Assembly (NCBI GenBank): GCA_026745465.1
Contig: JACYXH010000271.1
Location: forward strand, 10,001-74,000
Origin: Lota lota
Lineage: Eukaryota; Chordata; Actinopteri; Gadiformes; Lotidae
DNA length: 64,000 bases
Direction of reading: 5' to 3'
In this document: positions 27,301-46,682 of the stretch, one piece after another
Layout: each line of letters begins with the position of its first letter
Numbering within the stretch: position 1 is the first letter of the stretch
The notes under the pieces: model-generated
Seen by the model: the letters and a program-made list of their open reading frames with translations, nothing else
Told to the model about the DNA's origin: nothing
Databases searched by the model: none
Position numbers and translations under genes: made by a program

Positions 27301-30008
27301 AATTATATGCTGAATTTGTACCTCTCTCAGAGTGCAAAAGGGCAATATATTCCAAAATGAACTGGAATATTATTACGGTAAATAAAAAATAAAAAGGCAA
27401 ACCCTCGCCTTGCTATTCAGTCCAATGGAACAGAAAAACAATATTTTTTTAATATTATTTTAAAGCGGGTTACTTTGTGATATCATATTAATTCAAAATA
27501 CCTTTTGGCTGCAGCAACAAATAGAACAAATTGTGAGGGCCACCTTTGTGATGCTCACCACTATTTAGCATGCTGTTTTAAATGTTATGCTCATTTGTTT
27601 CCATTTAATATTTCATCTTCCCTGAAATATTAATTCAACATCCTCTTTAAATTTTTTACGTCTCCTTGCAGTTGCTATCTCCTATTCTCCCTTTTAGGTT
27701 TTGCAATCATAAATAATTATTCACCCAGGCTCCGAAAAAGAGATTGCATAAAACATGCACTTGAATCCTTTTTGTCTTTTCTCATTAAAGATGTTTTTTT
27801 GTGTCTCTTGAACACTTCCCACAACATTTATGAAAATGGAACAACTCCACAGCCAGCTACTGCTTCAGAATAGGTTACAGCTACTTTGGCTAATTAAAAT
27901 ATGCAGACCTACTTTTGTGATGAAAGGAGAAGCATGTGTTAAGTTTTCATTTATTTCTTCTTCTGCTTCTTCATCATCATCATCATAATCTTCTTCTTTT
28001 GATCAGAGAGTCATCAGAATCTCTCTCTGTCCCACGTTCCCTTTCCCCTTTAATCACTGAGGTCAACCTGTAGTTAAACCTATAAGCATAGCAGCATACA
28101 GATACTGTTAGTATGGAATGAAGGAACCGGGAGACAACAGCAACGAGTAAAGAAGGAATTCAACTCAAACATCATTTTCTATTTTGCAACATTGCTATGT
28201 GTTCTGGTTTTACTCACTCGTTGATATCTCATATGAGATCTTTGCCCAGGTTCAACATCCTGCTCTCCATCAGCTTCCTGGCTGTGAATCTGAAGAGGTG
28301 AAGCAATAGGAATACCAGGGTTCAAACTCGATTCCTTTTTAGCTTAACAAATGGCCAAACAGAGCAAAACTGCAGGAGGAGTTTACAACCAAGGGTATTG
28401 ATCGTGAAACTTGCATGGAACGTTTCACGTTGAATTGGACAGGAACTGCACAGACATCAGACCCGGTCTGCTCGAGACTTGGTGTAGGCTGGCTCAGTGG
28501 ATTTGTCTTGGCTTAACTGGAAACATTTGCCTTCTAATTGCGACATGATTCATTAGCATACAGAGCCGCAGCAGAAAGCGGAGGAGAAGCATACTATTTC
28601 AATTTGTCTGGATTATCATTTTTGTGATGAGGCCTAATGATCCTGCAGAATAAATAGCAATCTCTTAATTAGAAAATGCACTGAATCGTCTATACACACA
28701 GAACAGGGAGCCTATTAAGTAGAAATCTAATCGGATTTGTTAGGCTATGTGTTGTGCAACATCTTCCAATTGAAAGATATACACGTAAGCCTATTTATTA
28801 TTTATGCCTACAAATTGTAATAATGCATCAAGTTCATGACGATTCGGGGGATAAGCATTGTTATTGAAGATTGGTTGAAAGATTTGGTTGCACCAAACTC
28901 TTACAAGTTCAAGCAAATTTAACACGTTTCTTGAAATATTTAAACGCAAACTCTTGAATCTAGTTGCCTGTTTAACACCAGATGTAGTGGTTTTATGTAG
29001 GTTTTGATTTTTGTATTTTATACTGCAAATACTGAATCGAAAAAGGCCAACTGTCAGTTCTATATAAAGCTAAAGATGTAGCACATGGATGTTGCTCCTT
29101 CATGGACGTATTCATTCCTCCAAGAGAGATGTGGAGGAACCATTGTCAAAATGTGTCTTTCCCTTAGGTTTGTAAAGATCTGCTGCCACCTAGCGGGACG
29201 TTTTGTGACACTACATAACATGAACACATGCATATGTTAAATATTACAATAAATAATTGTGTTTTTTTTATATATAGAGCTTTCATTGTGCATGTTCGAT
29301 AGCTGCCACATCAAGATTAATTCAATCGTTTCGGTTATTTGTTGTTACTTCCAAACTTCTGAGTAATTGACAAAAGTGTGCATAAGAAACTGTTAAACTA
29401 TTAGGGCCTACTGTAGATCAATTCGACAACTACATTAAAAGCGTAATTGAAAGGATTCAATTAACGTTTGAACTACTTGTCGAGAGCTATAAGGCAACAA
29501 TCAACTCACATCACAACAACATGCAGTTAGCCGGAGAACACGTATGCAGTTGAACGCCTGGAACGGGATGCTCCAAATGTGCATCATTGGCGAGAGAGAA
29601 GGCGGGACTTTCAGTTACATGGGTTCAGCGGCGAGAGAAAGGGGGGAGGACCTTCGAAATTTGGATATCCGTTTCCGTTACATGTTACCTGTTAACTGGC
29701 GAACACAGCTCGTAGGAAGTGACAGAACGGAAACTGCGTTGCGCTAGACCGGAACAACACTACAATTCAGGATCTTCTCTCAGCGTACTGTGTGTGCCCC
29801 GTTGCACAATCGTCGCTTCGGTAGGTGGCGTTATGCTCATGACGAGTTCGTGGTGCAGCACTTTATCAGGAGTAGATTCAAGAGAAAGGAAGGAAATGAA
29901 AAAGTAAGCTCACTGCGCCAATAACCGATTTGGATTTTCTACCTCCACTTCTCGGGCAGGGTTCGCGGTGGTTCTATTTGGTAGGAATAAAGGCGTAATT
30001 CTGGCGCT
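24310..30008. other. Gene-poor intergenic DNA up to the bnip2 promoter
   Basis: No coding exon is supported. It holds a short G run (25887-25900) and long AT-rich blocks with many homeobox-type cores, for example 27540-27760 and 28540-28690, where TTAGCAT, TTAATATT and ATAATTATTCA words cluster. These are possible enhancers but unproven. From about 29540 the DNA becomes richer in GC and ETS-type GGAA words, as expected near a promoter. Confidence 0.45.
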
Positions 30009-30274
30009 ATGAAGTTAGTCGGCATAGATTACGGTCAACGTAAGCAATCCACTTTGGAAAGTTGTGCTGCTAAAAGCCACTAGCACGCTAACTAGCAACT
30101 CCCAAAGAAGTTGTGTTGTATAAGCTCAGTCGGGTGTACCTTTAGCTAGTTGACCGTTATAACCCCAACCAGCTAGCCCCTTGGGAAGTCTCAGCAAAAC
30201 GGCCAGAGTACAGATTTTGGTTCGAATCTAATCTGTAAAAAAATAAAGTTAGACTAGGCTACGGAAATAAACGT
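29540..30274 (+). promoter_or_regulatory. bnip2 promoter and 5' leader region
   Basis: This is the GC- and GGAA-richer block directly upstream of the first bnip2 coding exon. ETS-like words occur at 29715-29755. An ATG at 30009 opens ten codons that run into a clean donor (CAAC/GTAAGC, GT at 30040-30041). This could be an alternative 5' exon that splices to coding exon 2, where an internal Met starts the shorter form known in mammals. No TATA box is obvious. Confidence 0.4.
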
Positions 30275-38102
<7,828 letters not shown>

Positions 38103-39755
38103 GCTGGGAAACTTGACTGCACTGAGACGCAGCGCGGGGAACAAAATGGAGGGATGCGCGGAGACCACAGGCGCTTGTATATGGATGGATGATGACTGGA
38201 CACCTATAGCCTTTTGAATCCGAGGAGTGGCTCTCTGAAGCTATGCTGCCTTGCTAGACGCCGGGACCTGGCTTTCTTTAAGAGTGCAGAGTGCTTGATC
38301 CCTAGAGCTCTTGTGAGCTACCTAAAGGAAAAAAAAGCTTTTTTATAACCATTTTATGTACTTTATCATGCCAAATGTTTCCTAGTTACTGTTTTATCTA
38401 CAATTTATCTGAGGCACTATGTTACAAAATGTTGATGCATGTTCTGCTTCATTTCATTGAAGTATATATATATTTATATTCAAATGGTGACAAGGAGAGA
38501 GATTAATATATTTTTACGTTTACCCTGATTTAAACTGCATTTTAGGTCTGTACCCACTGAGAGGTTTTCTAGAGTAGATTTGGTTTCACACTTTCACTGT
38601 TAACGTCCACTGCTTTATGTTCTTGTTTGAGTTGTTTGAAAATTAAATGTCTCACTGTTGCCTCTCACTTAAATGATTCTTGTGCCTCACAACATTGGAA
38701 TGACCAGCATTAATAGTTGCAGTGAACGGACGTGTTGCTCCTGAAAAATAAAAAGAGTAGCAAAAGGCTGCTCGACGCGAAGCTTTCGTGCTCGGGAACG
38801 CGCCCAGAAAACTGCCCCCGTGTACATTGATGGGCCGAGAACTACTGGAACCAGGACTACTGGTTGTGTAGAGGAGTTTCATTTTCCAGCTATTCTCCTG
38901 TGGCGCCCCTCAAACCACTTTCCTTCCCCTGCTTCAGGGTGTTATGTTGTAAGGACTCGTTTTTTAACTTGTTGGCCACAGGACCGATGCCCATGGCAAC
39001 GGAGGCCTATGTGTAAGTCAACTTCACCTAAATCGCACAACCTGCTTGACCGACAAGTGGATACTCATGTTTAACAAATGCTGTAGTAGGCTTCCTCATT
39101 AGTACTTACAAATGGGCCCAGACACAGACACTCAGGCATTGATACGTTTTTTTTTGTTGACAATTGTTAAACACTCATTTGTTTAATGCAGAAAAACAAC
39201 ATTTTATTGCAGTGTTTAACATTACAGAATTCACTCATTGTACACAATATGGCTGTAGCAACGTCCAGGTCCACGCCACACTCCACCTAGGTGACTTTTC
39301 TTAGGCTCCTCCAAGCAAAGGACACAGGGTGATGCGGTTGGAACCGGTTTATTGCCAAGGTTGTGTATAATGACAAACAGATGGTGCTCCATGCTGCCAT
39401 GTAGGAGATCTCTCTGAGTGTGCGGTGATGGCTGGTGATTTAACCTGTGCACACTGATTGTTCAATGTGCAGTGTGCAGCCTCACCCAGCTCCAGACTCC
39501 ACTCAGTCTGACTCGGGCCAGGTGAGGCTGCTTAACCCAGCCATCATCCACACACACTTTCACAGTGGCCTACTCATTTTCAAAATCAGGCCAACATAAT
39601 TTAATTGGGCCTATCATATGATTCAGCTAAACCACATCGGCTTTCTGCTATTTCATATTCAACTCATTTAAATCCATATAAATATATATTAACACTTAAT
39701 ATAGCTTCCCCCTACATGACACACTGTGTGTGTGTACATGTACTCACTATGTAGC
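38103..39755. other. bnip2 3' untranslated region and spacer to the gcnt array
   Basis: Positions 38103 to about 38665 are bnip2 3' UTR, with ATTAAA near 38642. From about 38950 the DNA is a diverged partner of 42600-43100, the left part of the tandem duplication that carries the gcnt copies. AATAAA words on the minus strand near 39348 and 39201 could end the copy-1 transcript. Confidence 0.5.
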
Positions 39756-41054
39756 TCAGGAAAGAGACATAGCAATAGGTTCGTGGTTTGAGCGTGAGCG
39801 ATCCCTCCATGCTTTAAAGTTGAGATATGCTTCTATGCATCTAATGGTAATGTCATTGACCTCAGGGTCGAATTTGTTTGCCATAAGGTGTTGCTGTCGA
39901 AATAACCAGCGGAGCTCACTGGCCCCAAACAGGCAGACTGCTCTTCTGTGAGCGCCGGTGCACGGAGGGTAGGGAGCCCCTTTGGAGATGTCTCCCTCCA
40001 AGTAACTCCACTTCACCAGGCGAGCGATGGAGTGCATGTCCGACTCATCATACTTGTCGTTGGGAGGCTTTGATCCAGGCACCGATGGCATTCGTTGAAG
40101 AGTGGCCCACAGGTGTTCGTCTGGGCTGTAGGTGTCCTTCTCCCACTCCAGAAATGTCTGAATCTCTGGGTCCTCAATCACATGTCTCACAAACTCTCTG
40201 GTCACGACAAAGTAAGCGTTGCCCTGGTACATAGGGGTGCTAATAGGAGGGGGGCTCTTCTGGACATTGGTCAGGGTGATTCTATGGGTGACGTTGTAAT
40301 GGTACTTCCAGCGATTCTTTTTGTAATCGTCGGTGGCCTCAGACTCCATACTGTTCCTTCCATTGAGCATTTGCAGTGCAATCACCATCTCTGCATTGGT
40401 TTTGATGGGGAAATCTGACCCGCAGGTGTTGAGCAGGTATTTCCACTGGACAGGTGACTGCAGCAGGTCTTTCATGCAATTCAAATCGGCTTGGACCCGA
40501 GACCACGTTGCGTAAACAACACTTTCTAATGTGCTAGCTATGAACACATTGGGGAAACAGGAAACAATTGCACTCACAGCATACAGGAAGTCCTGAGAAG
40601 ATTTCCTGTCCACATGGACGCAGTAGATATTCTGGGGATGGTAAACGGCACGCAAGAGTCGCTCAAACATCTCCACTTTCTCATGGATCACCATGGAGTA
40701 GGCAATGGGAAAGTCTTGCTCCTCCACACTCAGAGGCACAGGGATGAACCCCCTTCTTCTGACATATGCCTTGCAGTCTTCTGTCACACTAGGGTCAAAT
40801 TTTCTAGGCAAAGATAGACTAGATTTCATGAGCTGTTCAAATTGGTGTTTGGCACCTTCCAAGTCTCCATTGATGATGGCCAAACAGCCAGGCAGGTCCT
40901 CCAGGTACTCCGAGGGAATTGGCAGATGACTCACTCTCTCTGTCAAATCTTTCAAATGTGAATGCCAAATTAGTGCACAGACAATGATCGATAGAACACC
41001 AATACATCCAGCAGATGCCCTCCTCCTAGGGGCCATGGTGTGAGTCAGGAACAT
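39756..41054 (-). CDS. gcnt3: Core-2 beta-1,6-N-acetylglucosaminyltransferase, gcnt3-like, copy 1
   Basis: This is a Golgi type II membrane enzyme of family GT14. It adds GlcNAc in beta-1,6 linkage to the GalNAc of core-1 O-glycans, making core 2 branches on mucins. It is a single exon of 432 codons. The short cytosolic tail and membrane span cover about residues 16-30 ([15 protein letters not shown]), followed by a stem. Diagnostic blocks are [54 protein letters not shown] and [14 protein letters not shown]. Glu313 in the last matches the catalytic Glu of mouse C2GnT-L. The second Met (ATG at 41036-41034) has a much better start context, CACACCATGG, than the first. Position beside bnip2 matches human GCNT3; GCNT1 or GCNT4 affinity is the alternative. 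Confidence 0.88.
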   Translation of the reverse strand: MFLTHTMAPRRRASAGCIGVLSIIVCALIWHSHLKDLTERVSHLPIPSEYLEDLPGCLAIINGDLEGAKHQFEQLMKSSLSLPRKFDPSVTEDCKAYVRRRGFIPVPLSVEEQDFPIAYSMVIHEKVEMFERLLRAVYHPQNIYCVHVDRKSSQDFLYAVSAIVSCFPNVFIASTLESVVYATWSRVQADLNCMKDLLQSPVQWKYLLNTCGSDFPIKTNAEMVIALQMLNGRNSMESEATDDYKKNRWKYHYNVTHRITLTNVQKSPPPISTPMYQGNAYFVVTREFVRHVIEDPEIQTFLEWEKDTYSPDEHLWATLQRMPSVPGSKPPNDKYDESDMHSIARLVKWSYLEGDISKGAPYPPCTGAHRRAVCLFGASELRWLFRQQHLMANKFDPEVNDITIRCIEAYLNFKAWRDRSRSNHEPIAMSLS

Positions 41055-41239
41055 TGGTTGTGAGGCAGGTTGTCCTTAAATATCGAGGCGTGGCTTCATA
41101 CGAATATGAGCAGGGCATGTGTCGGGTTTCTTGTAAAGTAAGTCACAATTACAGTACAAACACACGTCAGCCTTTACATTTATTTAATTGTTTTATTTAA
41201 TCCCAAATGACCGTATTCATTTCGGAATATGTACGTGCG

Positions 41240-41720
41240 CCATTGAAGATATCAAAAAATGTGTTGATTTTGACTAGTGGAAATTCCTTTATTGATATCT
41301 AAAATGTAATTCTGACTAATTACTACTATTCTAGTTATAAAAATAATTGTAGATATCTCAAATATAATTGTTACTAGTACGAATATCATTTTTACTAGTT
41401 ACAATTGCATTTCAGATATCTGAAATACAAGTCTAGATATCTGAAATGCAATTCCACATATCAGTAATGACATTTTTACTAGTTACAATTCCAAGCCGAT
41501 TTATCAATAATTGAATTTTGACTAGTCAGAATAGGATTTTAGATATCTACAATTCCATTGATGATATCTGTAATGTAAGAACAATTGTAGATAGACTAGT
41601 GGGAATTTAATTATTGATATCAATAATTAACATTTCCACTAGTAGGAATTTAATTGTTGATATCAATAATTAACATTTTGACTAGTGAGAATTGAGTTAT
41701 CATTCATTGGAATTGCAACT
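41240..41720. repeat. Degenerate array of ACTAGT and GATATC palindrome words
   Basis: Over about 480 bp the sequence repeats short segments built round two six-base palindromes, ACTAGT and GATATC. Linkers such as AATTGTA, TTTTGACTAGT and AGATATCTGAAAT join them. Spacing is irregular at about 20-50 bp and copies occur in both orientations. It resembles no element I can name. Confidence 0.75.
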
Positions 41721-43449
41721 GGTCAAAATTATATAATGAATATGTCTACTCTGTTCTCGTGTAGGTCTCTGCAGTTAGTTTGTTTCGATTAGCTTGCCTC
41801 AAAACGTGGAAGAACCAACCAAAGGATTCACACCTTGGGCTTTATCTTGCCATATTAGTATCCATTTATTGGGATGAAAGCGGGCCGTGCACAGAGCTGA
41901 AAGGTCAGCTTGCATCGCGAGGAGCATCTTGCAATGCTGGTCGAGCACGATTGTCAGGGAGAGGAGGACTTGCAGCATTCTAACGACTTCCAACATGGTC
42001 AACTGGTTCCACCGGAACACGAGTGAGACCTCTTGGGTGGTGGGTGAGTCCTGCCCGCCGACGGCAGGCGGCGCCACAGAGCCAAGAAACGAGCGTCCCG
42101 TTATCAGGTTTGCGTGATGCAGACGTCATCACTCGAGCTTCCCTGAACCGTCCAGGTTGTTATGGTTTCATGGTCCTACTGTCAAATAATAGAATAGGTA
42201 CCCAGTAGATAATAATAACTACGGTATAGATTATCTCTTAATTCCTCCCAAGCGTCCAGATTATTGCTCAGTAGGTCGTACTTACCCTGTAACAATAAAG
42301 TAGGAACCCAGTAGGTAGAAAAGAACAACAATAGAAGTTATTTGTAAGATCCAGAATTGTTACCCCCTTATTCTATAACTTCATATCTTGTTCCCCAGTA
42401 CCTACATATACGTAAGTATTGGTACTGAATTGGTGCACCTTTAGTAGAACATAACGACCGGGTAATTACCCAGTACGGTGCAGGCTGTAATTTAAAGCGT
42501 TACCTAATGTCGTTTGCAAGTAGGCTTTGATGTTTGCATTGTTTTGTTTTGACCGTTTTTATGCTGAACACTGCTTGCCGTGTGAGATCATCCTGCTATG
42601 TTGTATCAGTAAGGCTTCTGTTAACCTGTTTGTCTAAGAAGCACTGCAGGAGGCGACGCAGGCCTGCATTTCAGTCAACTTCAGCTACTTTCTAAAGTCC
42701 ACAAACTGCTGGACAGACAAGTGGAGCAATGTATGTATTCTGTATATGTGCACTAGCTGTCATCTACTGTGGCTGGATTCTCTGGTTCTGGATCGTCGCT
42801 ATAAGCTTAGCAGGCCCGGGAATCAATGTTACACAAGACAGTGTTCCCTCGTACGTGATAATGCATAGGAATACATGACACAACTCTTAACACTTCTTAA
42901 GCAAATACTGTATTTAATTTAGGCTATTAAAAAATAGGCCAGGACACAAACATAATGGGGCATTGATCATTTTTTATTTAAGCTTACAACATTATTTTAC
43001 GCAGCAGGCTACTCAGTAGTCTCCTTTATTTCATGTAGAAAATAACCTTTTCTTGCAGTGTTCAATGTTACAGACTTCACTCGTACACAACAAGGCCTAC
43101 TCATTTTCACAATTAGGCTATATCATTTTACATTACATCATTCTGCTACCAATTCAGAAATGGTGATTAAATACACGTCATTAGGCCGAGTACGGCGATA
43201 TTAGACTCTTTTTAATCCCAACACCCCTAAAAGAAAAAATAAATATTTATTAATAGTATCAATATTATTTTCAGAATTTAAATGTAGCCCTCTAAAGTTA
43301 GATTTTGAAAAAAAAACTTTCTGTTAAGACAAACAATGACAGGCTCAACGGGCTTTATAAAGTCTTCTTTATGAAGTCATTACACACTCCGGTACAGTAG
43401 GTGGCGCATGCACCTTTTAGACGCTGTTTAGGCGCACTGTAAAACTACA

Positions 43450-43568
43450 GAAGAAGAAGAAGAAGAAGAAGAAGAAGAAGAAGAAGAAGAAGAAGAAGAA
43501 GAAGAAGAAGAAGAAGAAGAAGAAGAAGAAGAAGAAGAAGAAGAAGAAGAAGAAGAAGAAGAAGAAGA
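43450..43568. repeat. Long GAA trinucleotide tract
   Basis: About 39 nearly uninterrupted GAA triplets. Pure GAA tracts of this length can form triplex (H-DNA) structures. It lies in the spacer between gcnt copies 1 and 2 and has no counterpart upstream of copy 1's 3' flank. Confidence 0.97.
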
Positions 43569-44457
43569 GTGAGCTGGAGGTTCTTATAGAGAACGAGGGG
43601 TCGAATTGGTCGTTTTTATTTTATTTTACTGGGACTCAGAAATCGTCTGGTTCTAGTTCCACGATGTGAATAGTGTCAAAGAACACCGACCGGTGTTGTT
43701 TAGCTCTGAGATGATCGGCTAATGTTACCGGCTTAGTGTCTGCTTGCACACTTTGTAGCTAACGAGCTAACTGATGCACTGTATTCTTTTAGGTAGACAA
43801 TGTAAAACAGGTGTATTATATTGAAGTCTGTTGTTGTTCGTTCTGAACCACCATTATTATTATAAACAGCAGCTGACCACGCAACTAATTAGGCTGCTTC
43901 TGAAGGCAATTGAATAAGGATTGTATACTTTTGCAAACTGTATTTCTTTCCTTTTCACAATAAATATTTTGTGTTGTAAAACGAATCTTACTAGTGATTC
44001 AGTTGAAGTATTATTGTTTTAAATTAAAATAAATGATGTAGTTAAATGTGATGTACTAAGGTTGAGCACTTTTGCAAGGCACTGCCCGGCCAAAGGGCTC
44101 GTCCTAGAATCGCCCCTGCAGCCCATCATTACATTTACCTAAACCTCTTTAAATCTCTGCTCTTCTCCCATATTAAACGTGGATATTCACTAGGCCTAGG
44201 CTATATATCCTGCGCTTTTAGCTTTAAATGTATCCATGTCATACCGTCGAGAGCTTTTATCAAAAGCTACCGTTGTTATCCACTAGATGGCACTGCGGTT
44301 CTTTGAAAGATTTCCTTGAAATAAATTATATACGTACTTATTTAAACGAATTTCTGCCATTTGATATTAAACTCTTATTTAAATCCATATAAAAACGTTT
44401 AAACTTAATAATGCTTCCCCTTACATGACACACACCCGCATGTACTCACTATGTAGC

Positions 44458-45762
44458 TCAGGAAAGAGACATAGCAATAGGTCCGTGGTTTGAGCGTGAG
44501 CGATCCCTCCGTGCTTTAATGTTGAGATATGCTTCTATGCATCTAATGGTAATGTTATTGACCTCGGGGTCGAATTTGTTTGCCATAAGGTGTTGCTGTT
44601 GAAATAACCAGCGGAGCTCACTGGCCCCAAACAGGCAGACTGCTCTTATGTGAGCGCCGGTGCACGGAGGGTAGGGAGCCCCTTTGGAGATGTCTCCCTC
44701 CAAGTAACTCCACTTCACCAGGCGAGCGATGGAGTGCATGTCCGACTCATCATACTTGTCGTTGGGAGGCTTTGATCCAGGCACCGATGGCATTCGTTGA
44801 AGAGTGGCCCACAGGTGTTCGTCTGGGCTGTAGGTGTCCTTCTCCCACTCCAGAAATGTCTGAATCTCTGGGTCCTCAATCACATGTCTCACAAACTCTC
44901 TGGTCACGACAAAGTAAGCGTTGCCCTGGTACATAGGGGTGCTAATAGGAGGGGGGCTCTTCTGGACATTGGTCAGGGTGATTATATTGGTGACGTTGTA
45001 ATGGTACTTCCAGCGATTCTTTTTGTAATCGTTGGTGACCTCAGACTCCATACTGTTCCTTCCATTGAGCATTCGCAGTGCAATCACCATCTCTGCATTG
45101 GTTTTGATGGGGAAATCTAACCCGCAGGTGTTGAGCAGGTATTTCCACTGGACAGGTGACTGCAGCAGGTCTTTCATGCAATTCAAATCGGCTTGGACCC
45201 GAGACCACGTTGCGTAAACAACACTTTCTAGTTTGCTAGCTATGAACACATTGGGGAAACAGGAAACAATTGCACTCACAGCATACAGGAAGTCCTGAGA
45301 AGATTTCCTGTCCACATGGACGCAGTAGATATTCTGGGGATGGTAAACGGCACGCAAGAGTCGCTCAAACATCTCCACTTTCTCATGGATCACCATGGAG
45401 TAGGCAATGGGAAAGTCTTGCTCCTCCACACTCAGAGGCACAGGGATGAACCCCCTTCTTCTGACATATGCCTTGCAGTCTTCTGTCACACTAGGGTCAA
45501 ATTTTCTAGACAAAGTCTTTGGCTCACTAGATTTCATGAGCTGTTCAAATTGGTATTTGGCACCTTCCAAGTCTCCATTGATGATGGCCAAACAGCCAGG
45601 CAGGTCCTCCAGGTACTCCGAGGGAATTGGCAGATGACTCACTCTCTCTGTCAAATCTTTCAAATGTGAATGCCAAATCAGTGCACAGACAATGATCGAT
45701 AGAACACCAATACATCCAGCAAATGCTCTCCTTCTAGAGGCCATGGTGTGAGTCAGGAACAT
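44458..45762 (-). CDS. gcnt3: Core-2 beta-1,6-N-acetylglucosaminyltransferase, gcnt3-like, copy 2
   Basis: This is a second intact single-exon GT14 gene of 434 codons. It differs from copy 1 by about 17 residue substitutions plus a two-residue length change near residue 79 ([10 protein letters not shown] here, SSLSLPRK in copy 1). The membrane span, the HVDRKS and DFPIKTNAE blocks and the catalytic [10 protein letters not shown] are all retained, so it should be an active Golgi enzyme. As in copy 1, the second Met (45744) lies in CACACCATGG. A TATA-like ATATTTAAGG is kept just upstream in both copies. Changes include Trp to Arg and Glu to Gly close to the C-terminus. Confidence 0.88.
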   Translation of the reverse strand: MFLTHTMASRRRAFAGCIGVLSIIVCALIWHSHLKDLTERVSHLPIPSEYLEDLPGCLAIINGDLEGAKYQFEQLMKSSEPKTLSRKFDPSVTEDCKAYVRRRGFIPVPLSVEEQDFPIAYSMVIHEKVEMFERLLRAVYHPQNIYCVHVDRKSSQDFLYAVSAIVSCFPNVFIASKLESVVYATWSRVQADLNCMKDLLQSPVQWKYLLNTCGLDFPIKTNAEMVIALRMLNGRNSMESEVTNDYKKNRWKYHYNVTNIITLTNVQKSPPPISTPMYQGNAYFVVTREFVRHVIEDPEIQTFLEWEKDTYSPDEHLWATLQRMPSVPGSKPPNDKYDESDMHSIARLVKWSYLEGDISKGAPYPPCTGAHIRAVCLFGASELRWLFQQQHLMANKFDPEVNNITIRCIEAYLNIKARRDRSRSNHGPIAMSLS

Positions 45763-46217
45763 TGGTTGTGAGGCAGGTTGTCCTTAAATATTGAGGCGTG
45801 GCTTCATACGAATAAGAGCAGGGCAAAGTCAATATTCGTAGTCATAAAAGGTCAACTTTATTTGGCAGTAAGTCGCTTTCTTATCAAGTAAGGCACAGCA
45901 TGTAATTGACTTTTGTAAAATTAAATGTATCGGCCTACACGTTTTTGACATGACTCATTTTATGCCTTTTGTATATCATGTAGAAAAATCCCCTTTATTG
46001 TAGCTATGTCTTATATTTACACAAATAATACAGCATTCAGTCATTACAAACATACAAATGTCCACAATTCGTTACATTACTACATCATATAACACAAAAT
46101 AATTCTGCTACCTAGTAAGCGTAGCATTTAGCAGGCACTTGATGACATTAGCTCCTAAAATTCACCATAACTACTTGAATGTGTTCTCCCCCCCCAGGAA
46201 ATAGACAGGAAATCTTA
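45763..46217. other. 5' flank of gcnt copy 2, duplicated beside copy 3
   Basis: From about 45780 to 46190 this sequence is nearly the same as 46700-47110. It includes the presumed promoter and leader of copy 2. No other gene is seen. Confidence 0.7.
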
Positions 46218-46234
46218 TCAAGATTTCCTGTCTA
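46202..46234. repeat. 15-bp perfect inverted repeat at the gcnt copy 3 breakpoint
   Basis: Arms 46202-46216 and 46220-46234 are exact reverse complements around the loop ATC. The right arm is copy-3 coding sequence; the left arm is foreign to the gene and supplies its premature stop. Confidence 0.9.
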
Positions 46235-46682
46235 CATGGACGCAGTAGATATTCTGGGGATGGTAAACGGCACGCAAGAGTCGCTCAAACATCTCCACTT
46301 TCTCATGGATCACCATGGAGTAGGCAATGGGAAAGTCTTGCTCCTCCACACTCAGAGGCACAGGGATGAACCCCCTTCTTCTGACATATGCCTTGCAGTT
46401 TTCTGTCACACTAGGGTCAAATTTTCTAGGCAAAGTATTTGGCTCACTAGATTTCATGAGCTGTTCAAATCGGTATTTGGCACCTTCCAAGTCTCCATTG
46501 ATGATGGCCAAACAGCCAGGCAGGTCCTCCAGGTACTCCGAGGGAATTGGCAGATGACTCACTCTCTCTGTCAAATCTTTCAAATGTGAATGCCAAATTA
46601 GTGCACAGACAATGATCGATAGAACACCAATACATCCAGCAGATGCTCTCCTCCTAGAGGCCATGGTGTGAGTCAGGAACAT
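46218..46682 (-). pseudogene. 3'-truncated gcnt3-like copy 3
   Basis: This carries the promoter side and first 154 codons of a gcnt3-like gene. It matches copies 1 and 2 through HVDRKS, then stops at a hairpin breakpoint. The membrane anchor and stem are present, but the catalytic half with [10 protein letters not shown] is missing, so no transferase activity is possible. It has its own differences ([18 protein letters not shown]). The frame kept open up to the break shows the truncation is recent or was part of the duplication event. It could still be transcribed from the copied upstream region. Confidence 0.85.

Larger units (their letters stand above)
41055..44457. other. Spacer between gcnt copies 1 and 2
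   Basis: The left part holds the palindrome-rich block described separately (41240-41720). Positions 42140-42500 are AT-rich, with repeated words such as ACCCAGTAG and GGTAATTACCCAGTA that look like an old interspersed element of unknown family. Positions 42600-43100 are a diverged copy of 38950-39250. A long GAA tract lies at 43450-43568. No exon is seen. Confidence 0.5.

Noticed and set aside
40095-40418. 107-codon frames antisense to the gcnt copies, repeated at 44797-45120
   Set aside because: They recur only because the coding strand is duplicated. No domain and no independent promoter.
42140-42500. Naming the GGTAATTACCCAGTA-containing block as a particular transposon family
   Set aside because: The words suggest an interspersed element, but no termini, target-site duplication or coding part are visible.
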